Assembly: GCA_938038445.1 (NCBI GenBank)
Contig: CALHRZ010000003.1
Coordinates: 206,317 to 270,316, forward strand
Reading direction: 5' to 3'
Origin: an uncultured bacterium
Lineage (GTDB): Bacteria > Verrucomicrobiota > Kiritimatiellia > CAIKKV01
Length of the DNA stretch: 64,000 nucleotides
The notes beneath the pieces are model-generated. The model saw only the letters and a program-made list of their open reading frames with translations, was not told the DNA's origin and did not search any database. The position numbers and the translations under genes were made by a program. This document shows positions 1-9,223 of this stretch, one piece after another (the first letter of the stretch is position 1; each line of letters begins with the position of its first letter).

Positions 1-2
1 CG

Positions 3-248
3 GTGATGCATGAGCGGAGCACCATTCCGGCGGCCGGATCCCCTTGGACGGGACCCTCCGGTCCCTCTTTTTTGGCGACGATTTCCAATCGGTTTTATCG
101 GGTCAAACCGGGCGACACTTTGATTCGTATTGCCGAAACCCTTTACGGCGACGGGGGCAAGGCGGCGCAGATTTTCGAAGCCAATCGTTCCCAACTTAAA
201 AGCATGGATGCGATACGTGTTGGCCAGGTGTTGGTGATCCCGCCGTAA
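3..248 (+). CDS. LysM-domain protein, probably 5' partial
   Basis: The C-terminal half is a single LysM domain (about residues 31-81, beginning FYRVKPGDTL and ending RVGQVLVIPP), a fold that binds N-acetylglucosamine-containing glycan such as peptidoglycan. The frame is open to the left edge, so the GTG at 3 is probably not the true start and more of the protein is likely upstream. The single C-terminal LysM resembles small YgaU-type or peptidoglycan-associated proteins. It is followed after 41 bases by a coiled-coil membrane protein on the same strand, so the three upstream genes may form an envelope-related group. The exact function cannot be told from this fragment. Confidence 0.7.
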   Translation: MMHERSTIPAAGSPWTGPSGPSFLATISNRFYRVKPGDTLIRIAETLYGDGGKAAQIFEANRSQLKSMDAIRVGQVLVIPP

Positions 249-289
249 GCGAGGCATCGAAACGGACGAGCGAACAAGGAGACATAACG

Positions 290-1021
290 ATGGGTAAAGA
301 TTTTTTCGATGAGGATCTGGTTGAAACACGTTCGGCTCGTCCGGCTACGCCGGCATCAGCACCTGAGGCGGGCGGGTCGAGCGATTTGCCTTCACGGCCG
401 GTTTCCGATCTCAATCTGACCCGGATGGCGCGGTATCGAGAGCAGCGAACCGTTCAGTTGGCGGAGGCCGCTCGCGAAGCGGAGAGCATACGTCGCCGTT
501 TGGAGGAGTTGGAACGGGAGCGGCGCCAGCGAGAGGAGGAGGTTCGCGAGGCGGATCGGTTTGAAAAGGGGCGTCAGGAAATGCTGGACCGGCTCGCCCA
601 GGCGCTTGCGAAGCTCGACCAACAGGAGATGCAGGCGGTTCGGATGGCGGAGCTTTTGGCAGCCACCCGACAGCGATTCAAGGAGATGCAGACGCAGATT
701 CGGGGGATCCAGGAGAAGGAATGGGACGAGAGTCGTTTGCGCGAGGAGATCACACGTGCCCTTTCCATCATTGAGGATGCGCGTAAGGAATATGGAAAAG
801 CCATGGCCCGGCTGGAGGCGACGTCTTTGGGAGGGGGGGAAATGGAAGTTCAAGCGGCGCCCCTCGGAGGTCTTGGGACGGTTGCCGGCGGTCCGGTCTC
901 TTTTGGAACCTGGTTTCGAACCGGGTTGGCCTTCTTTCTCCCACTCATGATTTTTTTAGGAGTTCTTGCGTTGGCTTTTCTGGTTGGTCTGCTGTTCAAT
1001 CCGACTTCTTTTAGCCGATGA
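290..1021 (+). CDS. Uncharacterised coiled-coil protein with C-terminal membrane anchor
   Basis: 243 residues. A low-complexity Ala/Pro/Ser segment (about 15-40) is followed by a long charged heptad-rich region (about 45-185, rich in Arg, Glu and Gln) typical of a coiled coil, then a Gly-rich linker and one hydrophobic segment near the C terminus (about 212-234). This suggests a cytoplasmic rod tethered to the inner membrane by its tail. A good Shine-Dalgarno sequence (AAGGAG, about 275-280) precedes the ATG. The stop overlaps the start of the next gene (ATGA), which has the same architecture, so the two products may form a pair. I do not recognise the family. Its position upstream of gatCAB and the pilus ATPases makes an envelope or pilus role possible, but this is inference. 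Confidence 0.75.
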   Translation: MGKDFFDEDLVETRSARPATPASAPEAGGSSDLPSRPVSDLNLTRMARYREQRTVQLAEAAREAESIRRRLEELERERRQREEEVREADRFEKGRQEMLDRLAQALAKLDQQEMQAVRMAELLAATRQRFKEMQTQIRGIQEKEWDESRLREEITRALSIIEDARKEYGKAMARLEATSLGGGEMEVQAAPLGGLGTVAGGPVSFGTWFRTGLAFFLPLMIFLGVLALAFLVGLLFNPTSFSR

Positions 1022-1440
1022 GAACCCGGGAAGCCGAACTTCGATGGAGCGAGAAAAGCCGCGAGCGACTTCGAGCGATCGAGCGGGAAGTCGGGCAGCT
1101 TCGGGGGCGGTTGAGTGAACTTACCGAACAGTATCCGCTGGATCGGCGGGATCCTGGGGTTTCCTCGGCCGGTTCCCTTGTACGGGGGCGAATTCCAGAG
1201 GACGTTCTGCCTGTTCCGGAAGCGAGTGGTTTAAGCATTCGGGATCGGCCGTATGCGCCGGCGGATGAACGGGAGCGAGAACGGTTTGCCCATTATCTGG
1301 CGAGTGCCGATTTGGCCCGTACCGCTCCCCAGCTTCGCCGGGAACGGATTGCCCATCGGAATCGCGCGATCGTTATGGCGATTTTGGCTTTGTTCCTTGT
1401 GGTGGCCGTGGTACTCTTATATCTCCGTCACCGCGGCTAA
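1018..1440 (+). CDS. Uncharacterised short coiled-coil protein with C-terminal membrane anchor
   Basis: 140 residues. A charged, heptad-like N-terminal region (about 1-45) is followed by a variable middle part and a strongly hydrophobic C-terminal segment (about 115-136, AIVMAILALFLVVAVVLLYL) ending in basic residues. This is a tail-anchored topology like that of the preceding gene, with which it overlaps by four bases (ATGA at 1018-1021), indicating translational coupling. No enzyme motif is visible and the family is not recognised. It is separated from gatC by 45 bases. Confidence 0.7.
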   Translation: MRTREAELRWSEKSRERLRAIEREVGQLRGRLSELTEQYPLDRRDPGVSSAGSLVRGRIPEDVLPVPEASGLSIRDRPYAPADERERERFAHYLASADLARTAPQLRRERIAHRNRAIVMAILALFLVVAVVLLYLRHRG

Positions 1441-1485
1441 GATTCGCGGCGCGGACTTTGTTGGTGAGTCTACGACCGAGGGACG

Positions 1486-1779
1486 ATGGAGCAACCGCAA
1501 ATCAACGTCGAATATGTTGCCCGACTGGCCCGGTTGGAATTGGAGCCGGAGGAGCGGGATCTTTTTCAAGGACAACTGGACCAGATTCTCTCTTATTTCG
1601 AGAGAATTCGACAGGTGGCCGTGGAGGGTGTGGAACCCACTGCGCATACACGGCCAGTGTACAATGTTTTTCGTGAGGATGAACCGACGCCTGGTTTTTC
1701 GTCCGAAGTGGCGTTGAAGAATGCTCCGTCATCGGCGGACGGATTGTTTATTGTACCGAGGATTGTTGAAACGTCGTGA
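1486..1779 (+). CDS. gatC: Asp-tRNA(Asn)/Glu-tRNA(Gln) amidotransferase subunit C
   Basis: 97 residues, the usual length for GatC. The N terminus (VEYVARLARLELEPEE) and the helix around LDQILSYFERIRQV followed by VEPTAHT are characteristic of the family. GatC is the small belt-like subunit that stabilises the GatA-GatB complex, which converts mischarged Glu-tRNA(Gln) and Asp-tRNA(Asn) to the correct aminoacyl-tRNAs. Its stop overlaps the GTG start of gatA (GTGA, 1776-1779). Presence of the operon implies that the organism relies on indirect charging for Gln, Asn or both. Confidence 0.95.
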   Translation: MEQPQINVEYVARLARLELEPEERDLFQGQLDQILSYFERIRQVAVEGVEPTAHTRPVYNVFREDEPTPGFSSEVALKNAPSSADGLFIVPRIVETS

Positions 1780-3260
1780 GGAACGAAGTTACCCATTGGA
1801 CGCTGGCGGAAACCTGTCGCCATTTGGAGGCAGGTGATTGCTGTTCGGTCGAACTGGTGGAAGCCCTGTTGGCGGTTATTGCGGAGCGCGATCCGCTGAT
1901 TCACAGCTATATTTATCTGAACGCGGAAGAAGCCTTGGATGCGGCACGGGAGGCGGATGCCTCCCGTGCGGCGGGAAAGGGGGGACGACTCTTGGGCGTT
2001 CCGATTGCGGTGAAGGATGTGTTGAACGTACGGGGACAACCCTGTCGCTGTGGTTCCCGGATTTTGAAGGGGTACACGGCGCCCTATGATGCGACGGTTA
2101 TAGCTCGCCTTCGCGCGGAAGGGGCGATTTTTCTTGGCCGGACCAACATGGACGAGTTCGCGATGGGATCCACGACGGAGAACTCCGCCGAGGGGCCGAC
2201 GCGAAATCCGTGGAATTTGGAACGAGTGCCGGGGGGTTCCAGCGGGGGGTCGGCGGCGGCGGTTGCTGCCGGCGAGGCGTTGGCGGCGCTTGGTTCGGAT
2301 ACAGGGGGTTCCGTTCGGCAGCCGGCTGCCTTTTGCGGCTGTACGGGTTTAAAGCCGACGTACGGCCTTCTCTCTCGGTATGGACTTGTGGCGTATGCTT
2401 CGTCGCTCGATCAGGTCGGCACCTTGACGAAGGATGTTGAGGATGCAGCCTTGCTTTTGTCCGTCATGGCGGGACGGGACCCGCACGATTCGACGTCGCT
2501 GGACACGCCGTCCGTCCATTATTCGGCCGTGGAAGGTTTCGATTTGCGGGGGCTTCGGCTGGGGCTTCCGAAGGAGTATTTTGAGGGGGGGATGGAGTGG
2601 GAGGTGGAACGGACGATTCAAGCGGCCATTGCGGTTTGCCGGGAGTTGGGTGCCGAGATCCGTGAGGTTTCGCTGCCGCACACGGCGTTGGCGATTCCGA
2701 CCTATTATTTGATCGCCTGTGCCGAGGCTTCTACGAATCTCGCGCGGTACGATGGCGTGCGATACGGTTATCGGACTCCGGACGCGGCGGACGTGGAAAC
2801 CTTGCATAGCCGAACGCGCGCCGAGGGTTTTGGCCGGGAGGTCAAAAGGCGAATCATTTTGGGGACGTACGCCTTGAGCCGGGGATATTACGAGGAATAT
2901 TATGGAAGAGCCCAGCGGGTTCGGACGCTGATCCGCCGAGACTTTGAGGAGGCGTTTCGGAATTGCGATGCCCTGCTGACCCCTACGACCCCAACGGCGG
3001 CTTATCCTCTTGGGGAGCGGGTGGAGGATCCTTTGCGCATGTATCTGGGGGATGTGTACACCGTTCCTGCGAATCTGGCTGGGCTTTGCGGTTTGACGGT
3101 GCCGTGCGGTTTCACGAAGGAGTTATTGCCGGTGGGGCTGCAGATGTTGGGGCCGGCGCTGGGGGAGAGCGTTTTGTTTCGGGTTGGGGGTGCCTTTCAG
3201 AAGGCGACGGCATGGCATCGGCAGCGGCCGCCTTTTCCGGTGGCAGGGAGTGCGCGATGA
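1776..3260 (+). CDS. gatA: Asp-tRNA(Asn)/Glu-tRNA(Gln) amidotransferase subunit A
   Basis: 494 residues of the amidase-signature family, full length. The Ser-cisSer-Lys triad is visible: Lys in the GVPIAVKD segment, the Gly/Ser-rich PGGSSGGSAAAVAAG loop, and the GSDTGGSVRQPA loop carrying the nucleophilic Ser. GatA hydrolyses glutamine and passes ammonia through a tunnel to GatB. The start is GTG, overlapping the gatC stop by four bases; the stop overlaps the gatB ATG in the same way, so the three subunits are translationally coupled and probably made in equal amounts. Confidence 0.97.
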   Translation: MRNEVTHWTLAETCRHLEAGDCCSVELVEALLAVIAERDPLIHSYIYLNAEEALDAAREADASRAAGKGGRLLGVPIAVKDVLNVRGQPCRCGSRILKGYTAPYDATVIARLRAEGAIFLGRTNMDEFAMGSTTENSAEGPTRNPWNLERVPGGSSGGSAAAVAAGEALAALGSDTGGSVRQPAAFCGCTGLKPTYGLLSRYGLVAYASSLDQVGTLTKDVEDAALLLSVMAGRDPHDSTSLDTPSVHYSAVEGFDLRGLRLGLPKEYFEGGMEWEVERTIQAAIAVCRELGAEIREVSLPHTALAIPTYYLIACAEASTNLARYDGVRYGYRTPDAADVETLHSRTRAEGFGREVKRRIILGTYALSRGYYEEYYGRAQRVRTLIRRDFEEAFRNCDALLTPTTPTAAYPLGERVEDPLRMYLGDVYTVPANLAGLCGLTVPCGFTKELLPVGLQMLGPALGESVLFRVGGAFQKATAWHRQRPPFPVAGSAR

Positions 3261-4708
3261 AGTGGAAAGCCTCCATCGGGCTGGAGGTTCACGTACAGTT
3301 GGCGACGCAGACGAAGCTGTTCTGCGGCTGCCGGACGACGGATTCCAACGCTCCGCCCAACAGTTCCGTTTGTCCGGTCTGTCTGGGCTATCCGGGCGCC
3401 TTGCCAGTGCTCAATCGGGAGGCGGTGCGGCTGACGGTTCGGACGGGTCTCATGCTGGGTTGCGCGATTCGGGCGACGAGTTGGTTCGATCGGAAGAGTT
3501 ATTTTTATCCTGATATGCCGAAAAACTATCAGATCTCGCAGTATGCGGCGCCGCTCTGCGAAGGGGGGGCGGTTGAGGTGGAGGGAGAGGATGGGATTCG
3601 GCGCACGGTCCGTCTTCGGCGCATTCACCTGGAGGAGGACGTGGCCAAGAGTCTGCACATTGGGCGGCGGAGTGGAGTGGATTTCAACCGGGCGGGGGTT
3701 CCCCTCATGGAGATTGTGACGGAGCCGGACATGGGGTCGCCCGATGAGGCTTTTGCTTTTCTGCTGGCGTTGAAGCGGATTCTCTTGTGTTTGGCGGTCA
3801 GTCCCTGCAATCTTGAGGAGGGGAATCTGCGGTGCGACATCAATTGCAGTGTACGTCCGGCGGACCGTTCGGAACTCGGTACGAAAGTGGAAATCAAGAA
3901 TCTAAACACGTTCAAGGGAGTACGGGATGCGCTTCGGCACGAACTGGAGCGGCAGCAGGCGGCGCTTGAGGCCGGAGAGCTTTTGGAACAGGAGACCCGC
4001 CGGTGGGATGCCGACGCGGGGGCGACCTTTTCGATGCGGACGAAGGAACAGGCGCACGATTATCGGTACTTTCCCGAGCCGGATTTGATGCCGGTTCGGA
4101 TTTCGGTAGAAGAACGAGAGTCCTGGCGGGCGGCGCTTCCCGAAATGCCCGCTCGCCGATGCGAGCGATTCATGCAGGAGTACGGGCTTCCGGAATACGA
4201 TGCGCGGGTCTTGACGGCGGACCGGGCGATCGCGGATTATTTCGAGGAAGCGGCGCGGGGCGCGTCGAATCCCAAGTGGGTGGCGAATTGGATGATGACG
4301 GAGATGCTGCGGCGCATGGCCGATGCACCTTCCGAGGCATGGGCGCGGCTTCCCGTTCGTCCGGCGGCGCTGCGGGAGTTGGCGGAGCTGGCGGGTCGTG
4401 GTGTGATCAATTCGCCCACGGCGAAAGCGGTGTTAGACGTGCTTTTTGAACGGGGTGGGGATCCGGTGGCGATCGTGCAGGAGCGTGGCTGGGGGCAGAT
4501 CAGCGACGCTGCGGCGGTAGGGGGTTTGGCTGACCGGGTGATTCGGGAACATGAGCGGGTGGCGGCCGACTTTCGGAACGGGAAGGCGGCTGCGCTTCAA
4601 TTCCTCATCGGGCAAGGGATGCGTCTGAGTCGTGGAAAGGCGAATCCCGCCTTGTTGAGGGACGAACTGATTCGGAGGTTGGGATCGCGATCGGAGAGCG
4701 CAGGATGA
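3257..4708 (+). CDS. gatB: Asp-tRNA(Asn)/Glu-tRNA(Gln) amidotransferase subunit B
   Basis: 483 residues. The family hallmarks are present: IGLEVHVQL near the N terminus, Cys pairs CGC and CPVC of the zinc site, and YPDMPKNYQISQY. The C-terminal helical and YqeY-like tail (about 330-480) binds tRNA. GatB is the kinase/transamidase subunit that activates the mischarged residue. The frame is open further upstream, but the ATG at 3257 overlapping the gatA stop (ATGA) gives the normal family N terminus, so the longer reading is rejected. The stop also overlaps the ATG of the next gene, a pilus ATPase, which is an unusual coupling. Confidence 0.97.
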   Translation: MKWKASIGLEVHVQLATQTKLFCGCRTTDSNAPPNSSVCPVCLGYPGALPVLNREAVRLTVRTGLMLGCAIRATSWFDRKSYFYPDMPKNYQISQYAAPLCEGGAVEVEGEDGIRRTVRLRRIHLEEDVAKSLHIGRRSGVDFNRAGVPLMEIVTEPDMGSPDEAFAFLLALKRILLCLAVSPCNLEEGNLRCDINCSVRPADRSELGTKVEIKNLNTFKGVRDALRHELERQQAALEAGELLEQETRRWDADAGATFSMRTKEQAHDYRYFPEPDLMPVRISVEERESWRAALPEMPARRCERFMQEYGLPEYDARVLTADRAIADYFEEAARGASNPKWVANWMMTEMLRRMADAPSEAWARLPVRPAALRELAELAGRGVINSPTAKAVLDVLFERGGDPVAIVQERGWGQISDAAAVGGLADRVIREHERVAADFRNGKAAALQFLIGQGMRLSRGKANPALLRDELIRRLGSRSESAG

Positions 4709-6414
4709 CATCCAACGACGAGTTCGTGCTGGAAATTCTGGAGGAGGAGGGGCTGGTCACCCGCGCCCAAATCGAGGAAGCGCGCGCGCAGTCCCGCGAA
4801 GACCACACACCGGTGGACGTGCTGATCGAACAAAACGTGCTGTCCAAGAGTGACGTGATGGCGGCGGTGGCGGCTCGTTTTGGGATGGAGATGATTTCCT
4901 TGACCGGCATGGCAATTCCGGCCGAAGTGACCCAGAAGATTTCCCCCGAAATCGCGCGCCAATTCAAGGTGATCCCGGTTCACCATCACGAAAACACGTT
5001 GACCGTTGCCGTTGGCGATCCGCTGGACGTGGACACCTTGGACAAGCTGCGGTATATGCTGAAGATGAACATCGAGGGGGTGGTGGCCCTCCCTGAGGAG
5101 ATACAGGTGGCGCTCGAACGGTATTATACCACGGAATCCTCGCTTGCCGAACTGAGCGCCATGTTGGACCGGACGGCGGAAGTGGACGTTCGAAGCGCCG
5201 CGCCGGAGGGGGTCATGGCGGATTCCGCGGATGTGACGGATTCCGATGTGCCGATCATCAAGCTGGTCAGCTTGATTATTTACGAGGCCTATCGGAACCG
5301 AGCTTCGGACATTCATCTGGAACCGATGGAAAAGCGGTTTCGCGTCCGGTACCGGATCGACGGAGTACTCCACGAGGTGGACAGTCCTCCGAAGCGTCTG
5401 CAATCCGCGATCCTGAGCCGCGTGAAAATCATGGCGAACATGAAGATCGCGGAGAAACGGGTACCGCAGGACGGGCGCATTTCCTTCAATGTAAGCGGTC
5501 GGGAATTGGATCTTCGGGTGAGCACGGTTCCTTCGGTGCACGGGGAGAGCATCGTGATGCGGATTTTGGACAAGCAAAGCCTGGCATTGGGGCTTCCGAA
5601 GCTGGGTTTTTTGACCGACGACCAGGAAATATTTGAGAAGCTGATTCAACTCCCCGACGGTATTTTGCTGGTGACGGGTCCGACAGGGTCGGGCAAAACG
5701 ACGACCCTTTATGCTTGTTTGCATTACATCAATCGGCCCGATCGGAAAATCATCACGGTTGAGGACCCCATTGAGTATCACATGCCGGGGATTAACCAAG
5801 TGATGGTGAAGGAGGACATTGGGTTGACGTTTGCCGCCGCGCTGCGGTCCATATTGCGGCAGGCCCCGAACGTTGTGATGATCGGCGAAATTCGGGATTT
5901 TGAGACGGCGCGGATTGCGACGGAGGCGTCGTTGACCGGTCATCTCGTTTTCAGCACTCTCCATACGAACGACGCGCCCAGCGCCGTCACTCGTCTGCTG
6001 GATATCGGTATCAAGCCATTTCTGTTGGCGTCTTCGTTGCGGGCTGTGATGGCGCAGCGGTTGGTTCGGACGATTTGTCCCAGTTGCAAGGAGACGTATC
6101 GTCCGCTTCAGAGTGAGCTTCGGCTGATGGGAGCGATGGCGGCGGAGGCGAAGAATGTGGAGTTCTACAAGGGGCGGGGATGCAGCCGGTGTGCGCTCAC
6201 GGGCTATTCTGGGCGGACCGGCATTTTCGAAATTTTTCAGGTGACGGACGAAATCCAGCGTATGATTTTCGACAAGAAACCGGCGAACGAGCTTCGGATT
6301 CGAGCTCGAGAGCGGGGGATGCGGACTCTTCGGGAAGACGGGATGCGGAAGGTGCTGGGCGGTATTACGACGCTGGAAGAAGTTCTCCGGGTCACGATGG
6401 GCGACGAGGAGTGA
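4705..6414 (+). CDS. pilB: Type IV pilus assembly / type II secretion ATPase (PilB/GspE family), copy 1
   Basis: 569 residues. An N-terminal GspE/MshE-N domain (about 1-150) precedes the RecA-like ATPase. Walker A is GPTGSGKT at residues 325-332, followed by Asp-box [10 protein letters not shown], Walker B-like VVMIGEIRD and the His-box [11 protein letters not shown] tetracysteine zinc motif (CPSC ... CSRC) lies near the C terminus, as expected for PilB/GspE. The enzyme powers pilus or pseudopilus extension from the cytoplasmic side of the inner membrane. It starts on the gatB stop codon (ATGA) and lies just upstream of pilT, which favours a pilus role over secretion. Confidence 0.93.
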   Translation: MTSNDEFVLEILEEEGLVTRAQIEEARAQSREDHTPVDVLIEQNVLSKSDVMAAVAARFGMEMISLTGMAIPAEVTQKISPEIARQFKVIPVHHHENTLTVAVGDPLDVDTLDKLRYMLKMNIEGVVALPEEIQVALERYYTTESSLAELSAMLDRTAEVDVRSAAPEGVMADSADVTDSDVPIIKLVSLIIYEAYRNRASDIHLEPMEKRFRVRYRIDGVLHEVDSPPKRLQSAILSRVKIMANMKIAEKRVPQDGRISFNVSGRELDLRVSTVPSVHGESIVMRILDKQSLALGLPKLGFLTDDQEIFEKLIQLPDGILLVTGPTGSGKTTTLYACLHYINRPDRKIITVEDPIEYHMPGINQVMVKEDIGLTFAAALRSILRQAPNVVMIGEIRDFETARIATEASLTGHLVFSTLHTNDAPSAVTRLLDIGIKPFLLASSLRAVMAQRLVRTICPSCKETYRPLQSELRLMGAMAAEAKNVEFYKGRGCSRCALTGYSGRTGIFEIFQVTDEIQRMIFDKKPANELRIRARERGMRTLREDGMRKVLGGITTLEEVLRVTMGDEE

Positions 6415-6418
6415 CGCC

Positions 6419-7501
6419 ATGGCGCAGATTGAGATGAGTGAACTGTTGCAGGCGGCGGTCGAGATGAAGGCTTCGGACGTTCATTTGACCGTGGGTTCGC
6501 CGCCGGTTTTCCGGCTTCATGGTTCCCTTCACCCGCTGGAACTTCCTGTTCTTACTCCGGACGATACGATGCGTCTGATGCAGAGCATTACCTCGCCGGA
6601 GGATCAGCAGAAGCTTCGGGAGCAAGGGGGAACCGATTTTGGCTTCAGTTTTGGGGAACTGGCGCGGTTTCGTGTCAGCATCTTTCGCCAGAAGGGATTT
6701 GTGGGGGTCGTACTGCGTTTGATTCCCAGCGAGCTGATGACTTTGGAACAGATCGGTCTTCCCACCCAGGTCAAGGAGCTCCTGTTCCGTCCCCGCGGGC
6801 TGATTCTGGTCACCGGTCCCACGGGGTCCGGTAAAACGACGACGTTGGCGAGTATGCTGAACGTGATCAATCAGGAGCGGGACTGTCACATCATCACGAT
6901 CGAGGATCCGATCGAATATTATCACAAGCACCGCAAATCACTGGTAACTCAGCGGGAAGTCGGGGTGGATGTGCCATCCTTCTACGAAGCGCTCCGGCGG
7001 GCGCTTCGGCAAGATCCGGACGTCATTCTCGTGGGGGAAATGCGGGACCTTGAAACGATGCAGGCGGCGATCACGGCGGCGGAAACCGGCCATCTGGTCT
7101 TCGCCACCCTCCACACGACGGGCGCCGCCCGGACGGTCGATCGGATCGTGGATGCCTTTCCGATGGACCAGCAGGCGCAGGTTCGGACTCAGCTTGCTTC
7201 GGGGCTGGTGGCAGTGATTTCGCAGTTATTACTGGTACGTGCCGACCGGCCGGGTCGAATCGCAGCCTTCGAGATCATGATCACGACTCCGGCGATTCAG
7301 GCGCTGATTCGTGACAACAAGACGTACCGGATCACGTCGGAGATTCAGACGGGGGCTAAGTGGGGGATGATGACGTTGGATGCCCATTTGATGAGCCTTT
7401 ATGAAAGCGGGCTGATCACCTACGAAGATCTCATTACCAAGGCGCAGGATCCGGAAGGGATTGTGATGAAGTTGCGGGAACAGAGTGGGAAAAGGAGATA
7501 A
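6419..7501 (+). CDS. pilT: Type IV pilus retraction ATPase PilT
   Basis: 360 residues, normal PilT length, with no large N-terminal extension and no zinc motif. Motifs: the N-terminal [12 protein letters not shown] region, Walker A GPTGSGKT at residues 133-140, Asp-box [11 protein letters not shown], Walker [10 protein letters not shown], His-box [10 protein letters not shown], and the C-terminal segment around [21 protein letters not shown]. PilT drives pilus retraction and twitching motility. It sits between two PilB-type ATPases, four bases after the first and five before the second, so all three are probably one transcript. Confidence 0.93.
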   Translation: MAQIEMSELLQAAVEMKASDVHLTVGSPPVFRLHGSLHPLELPVLTPDDTMRLMQSITSPEDQQKLREQGGTDFGFSFGELARFRVSIFRQKGFVGVVLRLIPSELMTLEQIGLPTQVKELLFRPRGLILVTGPTGSGKTTTLASMLNVINQERDCHIITIEDPIEYYHKHRKSLVTQREVGVDVPSFYEALRRALRQDPDVILVGEMRDLETMQAAITAAETGHLVFATLHTTGAARTVDRIVDAFPMDQQAQVRTQLASGLVAVISQLLLVRADRPGRIAAFEIMITTPAIQALIRDNKTYRITSEIQTGAKWGMMTLDAHLMSLYESGLITYEDLITKAQDPEGIVMKLREQSGKRR

Positions 7502-7506
7502 GGGCC

Positions 7507-9213
7507 ATGCCAGAACTGGAACAAGATCCCCTTCTCGCCCTTCTGTTGGAGCATGGGCATCTGACGGCCGGCCAGGCGAACGACGTGTTGGAAGCGCGCA
7601 AGACGACGGGAAAGCCGACGCGGAATGTGGTGCTGAACCTCGAGCTCATGAGCGAAGATCGGTTGCTGGAGATTCTGGCCGAGTTGATGGGCACTCGCGT
7701 GATCAATTTACCCGCCACCGACATTCCCCCCGATGTGGTGCACGCCCTTCCGGCCAGTGTGGCTCGCATGTACATGGTCGTACCCGTTGAGAAGGACGCC
7801 CAGTCCGTCACCCTGGCGACTTACGATTTGGTGACGCCCGCCCTCCATGACGAGCTGGCGTTTGTTCTTTCTCTTGACGTTTCGTTTGTGCTGGCCCGGG
7901 AAGACGATGTGCGGACCTACGTGAACCAGTTTTACGGCGATGACAGCGCCTCCGTCTCTGACCTGCTGAGCGCGCTTGAGAAGAACATGGAGGAGGAGGG
8001 ATCGGCGCTCAACATCCAGGAAGAGACGGACCTCAAGGGACTCGAAGCGGCGGCCGGTAGTACGCCTGTGATTCGTTTCGTCAATCTGGTGCTTTACAAC
8101 GCGGTTCAAAGTCGAGCCTCGGACATTCATTTCGAACCGTTCGAAAACGAGTTTCGCATTCGGTACCGAGTGGACGGAACGCTCTATGAAATGGCGCCGC
8201 CGCCCAAACGGCTGGCCCTTCCGGTCATTTCTCGGTTGAAGGTGATGTCCAACCTTAACATCGCCGAACGGCGGCTTCCTCAGGATGGCCGGCTTCAGTT
8301 GACGATTGCGGGCCGGCAAGTGGACTTCCGGGTTTCCTCGTTGCCGACAGCCTTTGGTGAAAGCGTGGTGCTCCGCGTGCTGGACCGGGGCATGGTTTCA
8401 CTCGACATCGAGAATCTCGGCATGCCGGACGACGTTTTGCAGGCCGTTTTGGTGGATATCGAAAAGCCGAACGGAATCATCATTGTGACCGGTCCGACGG
8501 GCTCCGGCAAGACGACCACCCTTTACGCTTGCCTACGCCGCATCAATCGGATTGACACGAAGATTCTGACGGCGGAGGACCCGGTTGAGTACGAGATTGA
8601 CGGGATTGTGCAGGTCCCGATCAACGAAGCGACGGGCAACACTTTTCAGATCGTTCTTCGTGCGTTTCTTCGGCAGGATCCGGACGTGCTGATGATCGGT
8701 GAAATCCGCGACCTTGAGACGGCGCACATCGGGATTCGGGCTTCGTTGACGGGCCATCTCGTGTTCAGCACGCTGCACACGAACGACTCTGCGGGAGCCG
8801 TGACCCGTCTGATCGACATGGATGTTGAGCCCTATTTGATTTCTTCGACGCTCGAAGCGGTGCTCAGCCAGCGGCTGCTGCGGCGGATTTGTCCGAACTG
8901 CAAAGTCTCGTACACCCCTGAGGCGGAAACGCTTCAGCGCCTGGGATTGACGGAACAGGATGTTGCCGGCCGCCCGTTCTATCACGGGAAAGGGTGTGAG
9001 CAATGCCACAACATCGGCTATCGGGGGCGCCAGGGGCTTTTCGAGTATATGCCGATTTCGGATCCCCTGCGGGATATGATCAATCTGCGCAAGCCGACCC
9101 TACTTCTGCGGAACAAGGCGATTGAGCTGGGGATGCGGACGTTGCGGGAGGACGGCATCCGGAACATTTTCGACGGGTATACGACCGTCGAGGAAGTTCT
9201 GAAATACACCTAG
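7507..9213 (+). CDS. Type IV pilus assembly / type II secretion ATPase (PilB/GspE family), copy 2
   Basis: 568 residues with the same architecture as the copy at 4705-6414: N-terminal GspE/MshE-N domain, Walker A GPTGSGKT at 329-336, [31 protein letters not shown], and a CPNC ... CEQC zinc motif near the C terminus. A strong ribosome-binding site (AAAGGAG) lies before the ATG. The two copies are clearly related but diverged, which suggests division of labour (for example one for pili and one for a type II-like system), or two extension motors. Which copy serves which machine cannot be told, since no PilC/GspF or secretin gene is in the window. Confidence 0.92.
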   Translation: MPELEQDPLLALLLEHGHLTAGQANDVLEARKTTGKPTRNVVLNLELMSEDRLLEILAELMGTRVINLPATDIPPDVVHALPASVARMYMVVPVEKDAQSVTLATYDLVTPALHDELAFVLSLDVSFVLAREDDVRTYVNQFYGDDSASVSDLLSALEKNMEEEGSALNIQEETDLKGLEAAAGSTPVIRFVNLVLYNAVQSRASDIHFEPFENEFRIRYRVDGTLYEMAPPPKRLALPVISRLKVMSNLNIAERRLPQDGRLQLTIAGRQVDFRVSSLPTAFGESVVLRVLDRGMVSLDIENLGMPDDVLQAVLVDIEKPNGIIIVTGPTGSGKTTTLYACLRRINRIDTKILTAEDPVEYEIDGIVQVPINEATGNTFQIVLRAFLRQDPDVLMIGEIRDLETAHIGIRASLTGHLVFSTLHTNDSAGAVTRLIDMDVEPYLISSTLEAVLSQRLLRRICPNCKVSYTPEAETLQRLGLTEQDVAGRPFYHGKGCEQCHNIGYRGRQGLFEYMPISDPLRDMINLRKPTLLLRNKAIELGMRTLREDGIRNIFDGYTTVEEVLKYT

Positions 9214-9223
9214 GAGTTGCCTG

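Noticed and set aside
2963..3256. 98-codon upstream extension of gatB
   Set aside because: It overlaps gatA, has shadow composition, and the normal GatB N terminus starts at the ATG overlapping the gatA stop.
4597..6420. 607-codon open frame on the minus strand opposite the first PilB gene
   Set aside because: It has no recognisable domain, is rich in His, Arg and Pro as expected for an antisense frame in GC-rich DNA, and lies wholly opposite a gene with clear ATPase motifs.
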